Shown piece after piece: positions 19,328 through 31,744 of a DNA stretch of 64,000 nt (position 1 is the stretch's first letter; the number at the start of each line of letters is the position of its first letter). The stretch comes from Meloidogyne chitwoodi (Eukaryota > Nematoda > Chromadorea > Rhabditida > Meloidogynidae), in assembly GCA_015183035.1 (NCBI GenBank), contig JACZZP010000007.1, forward strand, positions 1,798,001-1,862,000. Direction: 5' to 3'. A program made the position numbers and the translations under genes. Below the pieces are notes generated by a model that was given only the letters and a program-made list of their open reading frames with translations, did no database searches and was not told the origin of the DNA.

Positions 19328-19401
19328 GAAGCCAAGCCACTATTTAAAATTATGAAAAGGAAGCCAAGCCACTATTCAAAATAAAAAAGGAAGCCAAGCC
19401 A
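19328..19401 (+). promoter_or_regulatory. Right triplet of GAAGCCAAGCCA motifs
   Basis: The exact motif (one copy with G for T before it) starts at 19328, 19360 and 19390, spacings 32 and 30 bp. It lies between the divergent 18637 and 19529 genes. A weaker related AAATAAGCCACGCCCC follows at 19431. It mirrors the left pair at 4258-4300 in sequence, orientation and spacing. Confidence 0.65.
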
Positions 19402-19528
19402 ATTTGTTTTTAACAACTTAATAAAATTTCTAAATAAGCCACGCCCCTTTATATTAAATTTTATTTCTCAATTCATTCTAAATAATTTAATTATTTCCAG
19501 TCAATAAATTGTTCCTTTAATTTTAAAA

Positions 19529-19908
19529 ATGTCACAAAATGGTAAGTTAATAAAGAATAATATTAATTAAAGAAAAAATTTTTTTCAAGAAATTAAAGAA
19601 ACTCCTCAAGAAAAAAAGGTTGAACAAACTGTTAAAGAACCTGTTTTTAAAAGACAGCTTTGGAAGTTGATCAAAGGAAAATATCTGATAATTTTTCAAT
19701 TATGTTATGGTAATAAAAATTTTTTTATATAACTTTATTTTTAGAATGTCAAGACAATTTATTCAATGCTCAAGATAAATTTGTAGAAAATTCTAATGGA
19801 ATTACTCTCAAGATGGACTTATGTAATAAATGTATCGAGACTAATTGTGCTGCAACTGATATTTTGACACCTTTTAAGAAGTCTGGAACAAAAAGAAAAG
19901 CCGAATGA
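19529..19908 (+). CDS. Small cysteine-pair protein, three exons
   Basis: Exon 1 is 19529-19541, exon 2 about 19590-19709, and exon 3 from about 19745 to TGA at 19906-19908. The frame is kept across both short introns. The product, about 98 residues, starts MSQNEIKETPQEKK, has a basic-hydrophobic helix (QLWKLIKGKYLIIFQLCY), then a four-cysteine arrangement (ECQDN ... LCNKCIETNC) and a lysine-rich end (FKKSGTKRKAE), which could be a nuclear localisation signal. It shares general layout with the 10404 gene and may be a small zinc-binding regulator. It is divergent from the morphogenesis genes with the GAAGCCAAGCCA array between, so probably belongs to the element. Confidence 0.55.
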
Positions 19909-20340
19909 AGTAAAATTATTAAACTTAAGTATATTGATAAATATTCATTTGTAAAATTTAAATGTTAAAAATAAATTATTTTTTAATAAAAAATTGTTTT
20001 AATTATTTAAGACGGTCCCTTTTTAAATCATACAAAAAAAAGAAAGTGTTTTTGTAGTTAATTTTTAGAATGGAGTTGGGACTACCCTAAAGATCACTCT
20101 TTAAAAATTAATTATATTATAAAAAATTACCAATTCTTAAGGATAACTTAAAGCTAAAAATACAACCTATGTGAAATTATAATAATTAAAATTAAAGTCT
20201 ATTAATAATATTTATTTTATAAAAAGTGAAAGACAAAATTTTTTTTTAATGTTTTAAAAATCTTTAAAAATGAAAGACAAATTATTTTTGTTTAAAAATC
20301 TTTAAAAAATTTTAAATCCTAATAAAATTTCTTTATTTTT
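19909..20340. other. Gene-free spacer
   Basis: AT-rich with no supported frame. GGTCCCTTTTTAAAT at about 20012 is the reverse complement of the AAGGGACC-type motif seen upstream of the 4473 and 10404 genes. Confidence 0.5.
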
Positions 20341-21060
20341 TCATAATGAGGCTCTTCGTGCTTCTTCTTGTACGATCCTGGACATTTTGTTTAATGTCGT
20401 TTGTGCACGTGTTTCCGGCAAATTGATTTGAAGGTGTGTCTTAAAGAGAAAAAATTATAGAAATTTTTTAAATATAAAAAATTACATTTTTTTTGTTGAC
20501 GTCCATCGATGGTAAGAGATGGAAATTGTATCGGTCGCAACTAAAATAATAATAAACTTTAATAATTAATTTATAAAAATTTACATTTTTTTCTCGAACA
20601 TCAATTTTAGGTGGTGCGTATTGTCGTCGAATTGTTTGAAGCTTAAATAAAATATTAAAATATATATTTTTAATTAGTTTAATTTACTTCATATCCTTGA
20701 TTATTTTTAATATAATTTGTTTGTTTTGTTGTTTTATTATGTGTTCGTCGATTGTATAAACTGCCACAAAAAATTGAAAAACACTGAAAATAAAAAATAA
20801 GTTATTAAGTACATGACAATTTTTACTTTAATTGCCAGCAAAAAACACACACAAAAAAGAATAATAAAAATACTAAGTTTTTCAAATTTCCCAAATTCAT
20901 TAATTGTTAAAAATTGAAGTGGATCTGCAATATAAGCATGTAAATTGGACGGGTCAATTTTATTAGGAATGCACAACACAGGTTTGATATAAGCATATGG
21001 GCGAACACAATAAAGCCCTTGTGATGCGCAAGTACAGTTATTAAAAGTTACCCAATTCAT
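20341..21060 (-). CDS. Single-pass membrane protein with a basic tail, five exons
   Basis: The ATG at 21060 opens MNWVTFNNCTCASQGLYCVR, a short cysteine-rich ectodomain with no signal peptide, followed by one membrane span (LSIFIILFCVCFLLAIK, about residues 61-77). The unspliced frame stops soon after. Taking the GT...TTTCAG intron and three more short introns gives an open frame through CFSIFCGSLYNRRTHNK, REKN and a final exon ending in TCA (stop) at 20341, with Arg-rich cytoplasmic sequence (RIVQEEARRASL). All four intron borders are canonical. No family is recognised. It could be the rightmost gene of the virus-like element or a host gene next to it. Confidence 0.5.
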
Positions 21061-21477
21061 TATAAAATATATTTAAAACTAAAATATTATTAATAAAATT
21101 TATTAACTAAAAATAAGAGTATTATTTGTGTGTTTATTATCTTGTCTTCTTCATATCATTTAAACGTAAAAATTTATTCCTTTTATTATGTTAATTTTTT
21201 TTAAAGTTATAAGAAAAATTAAAAAGCTTACAAACTTATTTAAACATCTGAAGTATTTCATTATTACGTTACCCAAAAGATCAACTAAAAAATAAAAATT
21301 ATATTTATTTTTAAATATTGATATTTCGAAAATATTTATTTTGTATTTATTTTATTTCTTCTCTTTGTCTTTTTTCTCTTTGACTTTTTCCTATATTTAA
21401 ACATTGTTTCTCTTCCTTTTTTTCCCTCAATATAATTTTACATTATTTTTTATCATTTAGTTAATTAATATATAAAT

Positions 21478-21663
21478 ATGGATATTTTTAACAACAATAA
21501 TAGCAACAATTACTTTTATCTTTTATGGAAAGGTTTGTATTTTTAATTTTTACAATAATTATATTTTAAATTTCCAGAAAGAATTACAATTCTTTTGATT
21601 TTAATTTTTATTGTTCAGCTTTGTCATTTTCTTATATTTACTCACGCACTTCTGATGCGCTGA
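21478..21663 (+). CDS. Tiny single-pass membrane peptide, two exons
   Basis: The ATG at 21478 starts MDIFNNNNSNNYFYLLWK. A GT...TTTCCAG intron of about 45 nt follows, then ERITILLILIFIVQLCHFLI, one membrane span, and a stop at 21661-21663. Total about 46 residues. TATATAAATATG sits directly at the start. It is short enough to arise by chance in AT-rich DNA, but the in-frame intron with good borders and the clean N-out/membrane layout support it moderately. Function unknown. Confidence 0.35.
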
Positions 21664-21930
21664 AAAAAAAAGAATATTTTTAAAATTCACTATGTGATTT
21701 TTTATTTTTTAATTCCAAAAATTATTTATTAAAAATTTTATTATATTTTTATAAATTAAAAATTTTTCAATGAGATTTTTTATTTTTTGATTCCAAAAAT
21801 TTGTTAAAAAAATTTTTTATTATTTTTTTATAATTTATTATTATTTTATTAAAAATTTTTCAATGAATACTTTTTTTATCGATAATAAAGTCAGTCCATA
21901 AGATCACCTCCAAAATATCAATTGACCAAA

Positions 21931-22150
21931 CCTTTCCTCAGACTCAAGTAGCACCTTTACAATTTTGCTGCAAAATCAAAGGTAACTAATTAATAAGTGC
22001 TAATTAGTCAATTAATCTTTTTATTATTTGTCACCTAAACCCTTAAGTTTAATTATTACTAGGACCCTTCCTCAGACTCAAGTAGTACATTTACAATTTT
22101 GCGGCAAAATCAAAGATAACCAATTAGTACCTACTAATTGGTTCATTAAC
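21931..22150 (+). repeat. Two-copy ~125-bp repeat with hairpins
   Basis: CCTTTCCTCAGACTCAAGTAG at 21931 recurs (CCCTTCCTCAGACTCAAG) at about 22065, each followed by TTACAATTTTGC and GCAAAATCAAAG. Each copy ends in a palindrome: the second is 12 bp on each side of a 2-base spacer at 22118-22143 (AACCAATTAGTA and its complement); the first has an 8-bp version. This looks like a structured or protein-binding site that was duplicated. Confidence 0.75.
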
Positions 22151-23103
22151 ACCTTGGAGTCTGTCGGCAAGATAAAAGAACTCATGTCAAAACCCTTCGC
22201 GACTAATTGGAACATCAAACGAAAAGCCGCTAAAAACCCCTTACACCCATAGATTTTTTCGGACCCCTCCCCAAAACCCCTCAATAGGTTGGCGGCATCC
22301 CTTTGTGTGAAAATCTGGCTGGTTACTACTCAGAAAGATCTAATTAAGACTGATTAAAATAAGAATTAATTATTTCTAAAAAATGGATTCTTAAATATTA
22401 AATTAATTTTAAAAAATCTATTATTTTTCCCACCTTATTCTTTATATAAAAAACTGCTTTTCTGTTTAGAATTATTTTTCCTTTTTTGTCATCTTTTTTT
22501 TCTACCATGTAAATATTTTAAAAATGCAGCTGATAAACTTTAAAAAAGAGAATTCTTATTAAAATTAGAGGTATTCAAATACTTCAAGTATATATTTTTA
22601 TTTTTTATTTATTTTAAATTTATTTTTTAATTTTTAAAAAATAGTTAAGTGATAGTATGTATTAGTGTTACTGAAAATGGAAAAATTTATGTACTCGAAT
22701 TATTTAGAAATTAAAGAAAAAATAGAAGAAAAATTGTAAGGAATAGTTATTAAAATTGACAAGAAGTAATTTAATATTTTAATATCAAACTAATTATAAA
22801 TAAAAAAAACTAAAAATTATTAAAAAATTAAATTTACATAAATAATTTTGGAGTAAATGTTAAAAAAATTTTTTTTTAATTTTATTTACATCTTTTCTCA
22901 ATTATTAAGTAAATTTAATTCTCTTGAAAGATTTTATTTTAAATAAAAGTGAATTTAGAATTTTAATTTTCTTAATATTTTTATAAAAAAATTTTAGAAC
23001 TTAACAAGTTTAGATACACACCGCATTTATTCGTAAAAAATATTTTATTGTTGGATCAATTTTGGTTGTAAAATATTTTCCTTCGAATAAATGTGGTTTG
23101 TAT

Positions 23104-23232
23104 CAGGGCTGGAGATTGTATTATATATCATATTTTATCGTATTTTTTAAAGGTGATTTTATATAGTATCGTATTTTTTAGAGAAATAATATCGTATATC
23201 GTATTGCATAAAACCGAACGATCTCCAGCCCT
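23104..23232. mobile_element. Small inverted-repeat element (hAT-like MITE, degenerate)
   Basis: Starts CAGGGCTGGAGATTG and ends CGATCTCCAGCCCT, an inverted repeat of about 12 bp. Its AT-rich interior carries repeated ATCGTAT strings. The flanks GTTTGTAT and TTTTGTAC would be an imperfect 8-bp target duplication. It resembles the clearer element at 46425, which also starts CAGGG. Confidence 0.6.
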
Positions 23233-24842
23233 TTTTGTACTAAAACTTAATAAATTTCCAATTTTTTTAAATACAATCTATGCAATAGAATAAGAGAAAT
23301 TCTATAGTAATTATATATCATCTTTTACCTTCCTTTCTTTTGTTTCTAAATTTTGAAGTTTTATACTTTTACAATACATAAATATATTTGTTTATTTTAA
23401 TTTCCATTAATATTAAATATATAAACAAGTTATAAAAGATCAAAAAATGTTTTTTAAATTTATCATTTCTTAATTTTTTTAGATTTTTTTTTCGAATATT
23501 TTAAAAATGCAGCTGATAAAATTTAAAAGAAAATATTTAACTCATTTATTTCTATTAAACTTATTTAAATGAATTTATTCTTTTAAATATTAAATTTAGA
23601 ATTTCGCCAAAGGAGTCTATTCCAGAATTCTGTCTTTTGACACACACTAATTATTTTTTAATATATTTAAAAAAAGTAGCCCTTTTATATAAAATAGCCG
23701 TCTAACTATAGATCAATATTATTTTAGTAGTTTCACGGATGGATTAAATATATACTATTTTTTTTTTTGCTTTCATTCCAGACGATAAAAAAAGTGAACT
23801 TTTGTTGTACTCAATATATATATTCCTCTCTAAATAAATTTTTAATTTTTTTTTAAATTTACTTTCCTTTTTTTTTAACAAGAGAAATAAAAATTTTATA
23901 AATTTTTATAAATTATTTTCTGAATTTTCCTTAAACTTATTAACTGACCAAACATGTTTATTTACTTATTTTTTATTTAAAAATTGATTAAAATTTATAT
24001 TTAAAATTCAAACATACTTACCTATTCAAGTTTTTAAAAGGGAGAATCTTTTAAATTATAATTATTTTAATATTTTTAAAAAATTATATTTTGCTGGGAT
24101 AACTAATTAATTTTTGACTATTATATAATTCTCTAGTTAAAATAATAAATATTAAATAAATATTTATTAAAAAATAAAAATAAAGTGAAAAAATGTTCGG
24201 TAAGAATTTTACATTTACCTATATATACCTATTTACAATAGTACATACATAATTACATTTATTTATTTATTTATATATTTTAGTCTGGTCATCAAAATAA
24301 AAATATTTTTCTCATTCTCTTTTCTATTCTCTCTTTACTATTCAAATTTTGACAAAAAAATATTATTAAATATTTATTTGGTTTGACTATCTTTCTCATA
24401 AATTCTTTGCGTTTTGAAAAATAAATCAATTTATAAATGACCAAACTAGTTTTATTATTTAATTCTAAAAAAGATTAATTTAAAAATCTTCCAAAAATTT
24501 TATTTTTTATTTTTTCATAATCTAGAGGGTATAATCTCTTTTTTATTAATCCAATATTATTATATAATTTATAATTGCTTTTATTAATTTTTTTATTTAT
24601 CATAAATAATTTTTTATCTAAAAAACCGAACGACTTAACTATAATTTTTATTTATTTTTTTTTAACTTTTTATCAAATCCTTTTAATTACTGACCAAGAA
24701 AATATTATTTGAACTTTAGAATTTCAATTTAATCAATTTTATATTTTAAAATATAATTTAATTTTCTTTACTTATTTTTAATTAAATTTAATTGATTTTT
24801 TATATATTTTTATATTTTTTAATATTTTTTAAAAATTCAGAT

Positions 24843-27800
24843 ATGCCTCGAAAAATATTTGAATTATTTACTAATTTTATTTTTAAAAATCCAACATTTG
24901 TTTGTTTTGCTACATTTATTACAACTTTTGTATTTCCTATTATTCTATTATTTGTTTTCCCACTTGGTCTTGGAAATAATCCTGAAAAAGTATAAAAAAA
25001 ATTTTTAATTTATTTTTTAACCTTTCCCTTATTGGAAAATCAATAAATTTTAAATTAAAAATCTTTATTTTATTTGAGTAAATTATTTTTAATTTAAGGG
25101 ATTTGAAACAGATGGAACGCCGTATTCAGGACCTCGACTAACTTGGAATTATTTACAGGTATTAATTATATAAAATAATTAAATTTTTTTATTAAAAATT
25201 TAATTTTCAGCCTTTTCTTCTTCAAGGCAGTCAAGTTGAATTTATTAATGAAATTGAAAAAGTAAATATTATTGAAAATAAGAGAATTAAGCGTTCTTGG
25301 GCTGATGATTTAGTTAATTCAATGTTTAGTGTTATTAATAATTGTTATGATGAACCTATACCTGCAAGTAAATTTATTAAATTTATAATTATTTTTAGAG
25401 TAAATTTATTTTAGTGTCTTTCCTTTCTCAATTTGTTGTAGAAATTGAGAATTTTGACAATTTGTTTTCTATTGAATTTATCCAGCAATTATGTTCATTA
25501 AAAGAGAAACTTTCTTTGTTTGTTTATATTTTTTTAAATTAAAATTTTTAAATATTTTTAAAGTGAATTATCAGACTTTTCAAGCTTTTCGTTATATAAA
25601 AATATTTGGAGTTGGCCTAATTTTATAAATTGTTTGGCCCCAAATCATAGAGATAATTGCTCACAAATAAAAGAGGAAGACATTGATAATTTCCATTCTG
25701 TTTGTTTTTTTATAAATTAAATTTTATTTTTTAAAAAGATATTTTTAAAATGTCTCCCTCATCGACAAACAATTTTGGATTGTGGTCATATTTGTGGACA
25801 AAGTAAATCAAATATTGAAGGAATTATTAAAATTAGTGGTCATCGTTATAGTCGTCAATCTAATTTTAATAAAAATAAAAATAATGATATTTTATTTGAA
25901 GAGGAAGAAGAAAAAGAAAATAATGAAAATGAACAAAAAAATAATGAAAATAAATGTTTTGAAGAAATTAATATTTGTACAAAAATTCCAAAAGAATGCA
26001 ATGACCAAATGTGGTAATTTTTATAATTATTTAAAATTATATTTTAATTAAAATTTTATTTATTTTTGAGACAGTCCTGACCAAAAAAAACTCTTTTAAT
26101 TTTTAAGTCACTAATCTTATAAAATTTAAAAAACTATGTTATATTCAGTTGACTCTCGTTATAATAATTAAGGCCAAAATATATAGAGGGAAGAAGCTTT
26201 TAACTTATTTATATAAAGGCAGAGAGCACAGAGTAAGTTATCTTTCTCTTTATTTTGCATAGCTTCTTTTTAATTATTTTCTTTTTTATTTATTTTAAAA
26301 AATAATTAATTATGATTTGATATTATAAAATAAATTTATATTTTGTTTAAAAAATTGTGATATATTAAGAATCAACTAATTGGGTCTTTTTTGGTCATCT
26401 CTGTCTCTAAAATGTTTTTTATGATTAAAAAAACAAAAATATTTTATATAAATATTTTTTTAATTTTAAACTATAGGTTTGATTTATTCTATCGAATTTT
26501 GCCAGAAGATGTTTACTCTAAACCGGTATTTTTACTATTTTTTAAAATTTTATATTTTTTAGTTATTATTAAACAATTTTCTGCCTTTTTACACTTTTTC
26601 TGCTTATCGTCTTCAAGGCATTAATGTTCCATTAAATTTATTTGTAAATTTTGAATCTAAAATTAAAAAAATTGCTCAGGAAAAGTCTTCTATTTTTCAA
26701 TTGAAGGGTAAATTAAATTAATATTTAAAATAAAATTTAATTGAAAATTAAAAATAAAAAATTTAATTTTCTTTCAAAGGTCTTTCCCTTGACACAAAAC
26801 GTGATTTACTTTTGGAAGCAGCATTACGTGATTCTACCATAACTTTATTTTCTGCTCTAATTATTTTTTTATTGCTATCAATATATTCGTTAAGTCTAGC
26901 CTTTGCTTTTATTGTTTCTTTACAACTTTCAAGTGCTGTTTTTACATCTTTAGCATTATTTAGATTATTTATTTCGGTTATTTTAAAAATTAAAAAAATA
27001 TTTTTATTATTTTTAAATTAAAGGCAGAAATGCCAGCACTTAATTTAATATCTTTTGTTTTGCTAATTTCTGTTGGTTCTGATGGCGCATTTCTTTTACT
27101 TGATGTTTTTCCTCCACCTGAAAGGCTTACACCAATTACCTTAAATAAAGCATTACTTCATACAGCAAAAACAATGTTTTTAACACAATTTTCAACTGTA
27201 AAATTTAATTTAATTTTAAAAATTTAAATAAAATATTTATTTTAGGTTATTCCTTTTTTATTAAATTTATTATCAAGTGTTTTTGCTTTTCGGTAATTTT
27301 TTAAAAATAATTTAATTAATTTTATTTTTTATTTAATTTTTAGTAGTTTTGGTCTATTTGCTGGATTAACATTAATTTTTAATTATTTTCTTCTTGTAAC
27401 GTTCCTTCCAGCATTTTTGGTTCTTCAAAGTCGTTTTTTGAATCCATGGTTTTTTAATTTAATTTTTTAAAAATAATTTTATAATTAATTATAGTTTTGT
27501 TCGTTGGTGGCCAAGTAGTTGTTGGTATTGCTTTTCGGGTATAGGTGGAGGATATTCTGGCAATTCTCCTCGTTTTGGGACACAAAGGTTTAAAAAAAGT
27601 ATTTTTTATTTAATTTATTTTTTTTAAGTTCACAAAGTCGTTGTTCCCCACCAATTTTTAAATTTCCATTAACTTGGTTAGACAGATTTCGTCATTTTAT
27701 GCGTCTTGTTTTGGATGATATATTGCCTTCCGTATTAATTCAAGGACGTTTTGTTTGGATTGGATCTTTATTGCTATTTTTAGCAAGTACCTATAATATT

Positions 27801-30498
27801 ATTTTAATTAAAATATTTAATAATTAATGGAAATGTCAAACCCACATTATTTACAAATTTATTTTTGACCCTTTTTAAAAGCAAATTAAAAATAAAAAAT
27901 TATTAATTATTTTTTTAATTTTTCAGTTAATATTTATCTTATATTTACACAATTGTCTTTACCTCGTTACAATCCTTTACAATTATTTAGAACATCTAAT
28001 CCTCATGAATTTTATGATCAGGTTATTATTTAAATTAATTTTATATTTAATTATAATTAATTTATTTTTAATTAATTTTATTGTTGATTTTATTACTTTT
28101 TTCTTTTAATTAAAATAATTATTTTTTTAAAGAATGCTGAACAACTTTATCCATTTATTGTTGATAAAATAGGAGAATTACCATTTTCTATTCGTTTAGT
28201 ATGGGGAATTAAAATAATTAAAAGTGATTCTTCTTTGTCTAATTATTTTGATTTAAATATTGATAGAAATCAATTAAAACAACAAATATTATTAAAAGAA
28301 GATTTTGAACATTTTAAATTAAATTCTCCTACTCAAGTATAAATTAATTATTTAAATTAAATTTAAAAAATAAAATAAAATTTTTTAGTTTAAAAAATTA
28401 TTATTTATCAATAATTTTATTTATTTATTTTTTAATTTAAATTTACATATATTTTTAGCTTAACGCATTAGCAGTTCAAATTTCTCGACTTCAACATTTA
28501 AAATTTGTAAATATTCCTGTTGGTGATAAATTTTGGCCAGAGAGGTTTAAAATCCCTAATAATTATTTTTTTTAAATTATTTTTTAGATTTATTGAATTA
28601 ACTTCGTCAAGTAATTGTAACACAACTTTTTCCAATTTCTCTCCTTGTTGTAAATTATTTGAAAATCATCGAATAACTCCAATTTCTTCTTCAATATTTG
28701 ATCATTGTGTACGTCTTTCAACAACTTTACTTCCAACTGGATATAATGATACTTTAATTTGGGATAAAGAAACACATAAACTTGTTGGGTATACTGTATG
28801 TTTTATTTTTTTTTTAATTTATTTAAAATAATTTAATTAATTTTTGAATTTTCTACTATTTAATATTTTCTTTTTGCCCTTAAAATTTAATTAATTAAAA
28901 AAATAAATTAATTAATTAAAATAAAATAGGCATTATTACCTACTAAAATTGTTTATTCTCATCGTTTCTCCAATTTATCCGTTTCTTTTGCTTTACTTGA
29001 TCAAATAATAAAACCAATAATAAATATTGATAATTCATTAAATGGATGGTATACAACAGAATGGGGAGGTAAATAAATAAAAATTAATTTTAAATTTTAT
29101 TTTTTTAAAGTAATCTCGCAATGGTTTGATTTACAACGTTCAATTATTAATGATTGTGAACAATCTTTTATTATTTCTTTTCTTGTTGTTCTTTTATTTT
29201 CTGCTATCATGTTGCGGTAATTTTTATTTTAAAAATATTTTTAAATTTATTTTATTTTTTTAAAAAATAGTTTAAATGCAATTTTTGCAACCATAACAAT
29301 TGTTTTCATTGTAATTTGTACGCTTGGAATGCTTCTTTTGCTCGGTTCTGAATTTTTATATTTAAATTATTTAAAAAAATATTTTTAAAGGTTGGGAGAT
29401 TGGTGTTTTAGAAGCAGTTATTCTTGTTGTTGTTGTTGGCCTTTCCTTTGATTATACACTTCATTTTGGTGCTACAATGAGTTCTAAAGGTTTTTTTTTA
29501 TTTAAAAATTAGTATTTATTAAAAGTCTGTCCTTCACATTCTTTACAATTGGCAATACGTCGTGCAATTCGTCCAGTTGTAATGTCTGCGATTTCGAGCA
29601 TTCTAGCGGGTGCTGTGATGCTTTTTGCTGAAACTCATGCATTCTTTCAAGTAATTTTTATTAAAATATATAATCCCTTACTCCTCAATATTCTTTGGAA
29701 TTTTGTTTTAAAATAATTTTGTGATTAATTTAAATTGGGAAAAATAAGATACGAACTAGAAAATATTATTACAATAATTTTATTCTAAATAAATATTTAA
29801 ATTTTAAGGTTGGAATTTTTCTTGTTGTGTGCAGTTTCTTAAGGTTGGTTTTATATTAAAATATTTAAAAATAAATTTATTTTTTTAGTCTTCTTTTTGC
29901 CATTTTCTTCTTTCTTCCACTCTTTTACTTTTGTACTACATTTGCTTCAAAAATTTATCAATACTATTTTATATTTTTGGCAACAAATATTGAAGAGAAA
30001 TCAGACAAGAAAAATCCAAAACAAAAAGAAAATAATTGTGAATGGTGTAAAATTTCTCAGAAACAGAATGAGGATGTTAAAATGAAGAAAATAAATAAAA
30101 ATAAGAACAAAAATAATAACAATAAAATAATAAGGGAATTAAAGGACGAAAATGGCACAAAAATTGCAGGTAATTAAATTTTTATTAATTATTTAATAAA
30201 GTTAATAATATTAAAGTCAGATATAATAAATGTATCGATCTGAACCCTAACTTTTATTTAATCAAAAAAATAATTTTTTTTTGAAAATTTGCCAACATTT
30301 GTTAAATTTTTTAATAAATCTTAGTAATCAAATTTTTTAGGAATTTTTGAAAATTCTGTCATAATTAATAATACCAACAATATATTAGAAACACCCAAGA
30401 ATCGTTTCTTCTCTTCTGATATTTCTAGTTTTGTTGGAAAACTAAAATTTGATCCAAGAGAAGAGGAATATGAATATGGAGATATTATTAAACTTTGA
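24843..30498 (+). CDS. Dispatched/CHE-14-like RND transporter
   Basis: About twenty exons with 40-60-nt introns plus a few longer ones. The N-terminal cytoplasmic/TM1 exon MPRKIFELF... is followed by GFETDGTPYSGPRLTWNYLQ, the typical post-TM1 strip of Dispatched. A sterol-sensing region (26760-27480) has the RND pore strip VGSDGAFLLLDVF at about 27070, where one of the usual two acidic residues is glycine. The second half has GLSFDYTLHFG at about 29440 with its conserved Asp, then AIRRAIRPVVMSAISS. The C-terminal tail ends in TGA at 30496-30498. Dispatched proteins release lipid-modified Hedgehog-type signals; in nematodes CHE-14 acts in apical secretion of sensory and cuticle-forming cells. 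The Asp/Gly change may weaken proton coupling or be normal for this branch. Confidence 0.8.
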
Positions 30499-31586
30499 TA
30501 TTTTTTTTAAATGTAGCAAACAAACTTAATTTTATTTTTTTTTACAAATAGCATTTTCATTAGTATATTTTTGTACTAATATATTTTTTTTAAACAGATT
30601 ATGTATAAGAATTTTATTTTTAAAATTTCTATTACTATTTTATTCTTTTGTTTTTTATTTCATTTTATAAATTACATATTTTACAAATATAAATTTGAAT
30701 TTCTTAAATATGTTTATGAATTTTAATATAGTAGACATCGTCTAAAGGTGCTATGTAATTTGGGTTGTGGTAAAGTAGACAGTGAGTAATTTGGACAGCG
30801 AGTAATATGGACAGTGAGTAATTTGGACAGTAAACCTTTTTCGGAAAAATTAGTAATATAGACGGTGAGTAATTTGGGCAGTAACACTTTATTTTAAAAA
30901 ATAAGTAATATGCTGAGTAATTTAGACAGTAAATCCTTATTTTTTTAAAGTTAAAAATTATCACTGCAGTTGATCTTGCCAGATGTTTCTTTCGAATAAA
31001 TTATTGAAAAAGAAGATAAAGAAAATGTATAGATATTATTTTTTTATTTTACACATTTATTATGTAAATAAATAATTTAGGATGGCAGGCCGAAACTTCC
31101 GGACCAATGCTTCTTGACTCAAACGTCTGGTCCAAAACTTGGATATAGTTTTATTACCAGGCTACAAAGTTGTTAAATTATAGTACCAAATGGTCCTTTA
31201 AAAAGGGAAATAAACTAATTTCTTTGTAAGCTTTTGTGGGCGTCCGGAAGTTTAGTTCCACCTTTAGGATAGAAATTATTCTTTTTATTTTTACTCTTAT
31301 TTTATAAATAATTTGACTTTGTAAATTATTTTCCAACTCAAAAAAGTATATTAATTTAAAGGTTATGCATGTCTGTTGTATTGGTGAAAGATCTAACAGA
31401 ATTGTCACCGAAAAAATGTTTGGACGAAAAGTCTTTTGGCGAAATGTAATTAGAAATATTTTTTTTATTTCAATATTATTTTTTAAATTATGTTTCAAAA
31501 TAAATAATTTTTAGTTTTTTAGTTAGTCTATAATGAACTCGAGTTGTTCTCCATTCTCTTCTAATTCAAATAATAAGTCTGAAACT
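30200..31586 (+). repeat. Duplicated segment, copy A (Dispatched end to GOPC exon 1 fragment)
   Basis: The last Dispatched intron and exon, its 3' flank and the start of a GOPC first exon (31532-31586) match 45915-46825 almost base for base, apart from one ~625-bp insertion here (30741-31365). At 31586 the match ends abruptly. The GOPC piece here runs into a stop and is only a fragment. TCTGAAACT is the last shared string. Confidence 0.85.
30760..30945 (+). repeat. Imperfect short tandem repeat (GAGTAATTTGGACAGT)
   Basis: About eight imperfect copies of a 14-18-bp unit (GAGTAATTTGGACAGT and variants with ATATGG or GGGCAG) in the insertion present only in copy A of the duplication. Confidence 0.7.
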
Positions 31587-31744
31587 TCCCAAATGGTTCC
31601 TATTTTTTATAATTAAAAAAATTAGGAAACACCCTTTAGCCAAGGCTTAAAAAGCCTTAAAACTCAGAAAATAATTATATCTTTTTTATTTTTAAAAATT
31701 TTACCAAAATTCCCTGTTTCACTATCACTTAATTAATTAAAAGG

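Larger units (their letters stand above)
3797..19908. mobile_element. Polinton/Maverick-type virus-like element (core)
   Basis: The gene set is diagnostic of Polintons: protein-primed family B polymerase, retroviral-type integrase, FtsK/HerA packaging ATPase, adenain-like protease, double jelly-roll major capsid protein and minor capsid candidate, within about 15 kb. Morphogenesis genes are contiguous on the minus strand (11.0-19.3 kb); the polymerase is on the same strand to the left, with a small zinc-knuckle gene between. The limits given are the outermost genes whose promoters carry the shared GAAGCCAAGCCA arrays; true termini may lie further out. I found no long terminal inverted repeat or 6-bp target duplication by eye. 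The protease is broken and the polymerase 3' end looks frame-disturbed, so this copy is probably no longer autonomous. Confidence 0.88.
21664..24842. other. 3.2 kb gene-poor stretch
   Basis: Apart from the hairpin repeat, a small inverted-repeat element at 23104 and a short repeated string (TTTTAAAAATGCAGCTGATAAA at about 22519 and 23499), I see only poly-A/T-rich sequence. It is probably the 5' regulatory region of the Dispatched-like gene. Confidence 0.5.

Noticed and set aside
2860..21280. TTTTGGGTAAC in inverted orientation at about 2867 and 21274 as Polinton ends
   Set aside because: Only 11 bp match, sequence diverges at once on both sides, no target duplication.
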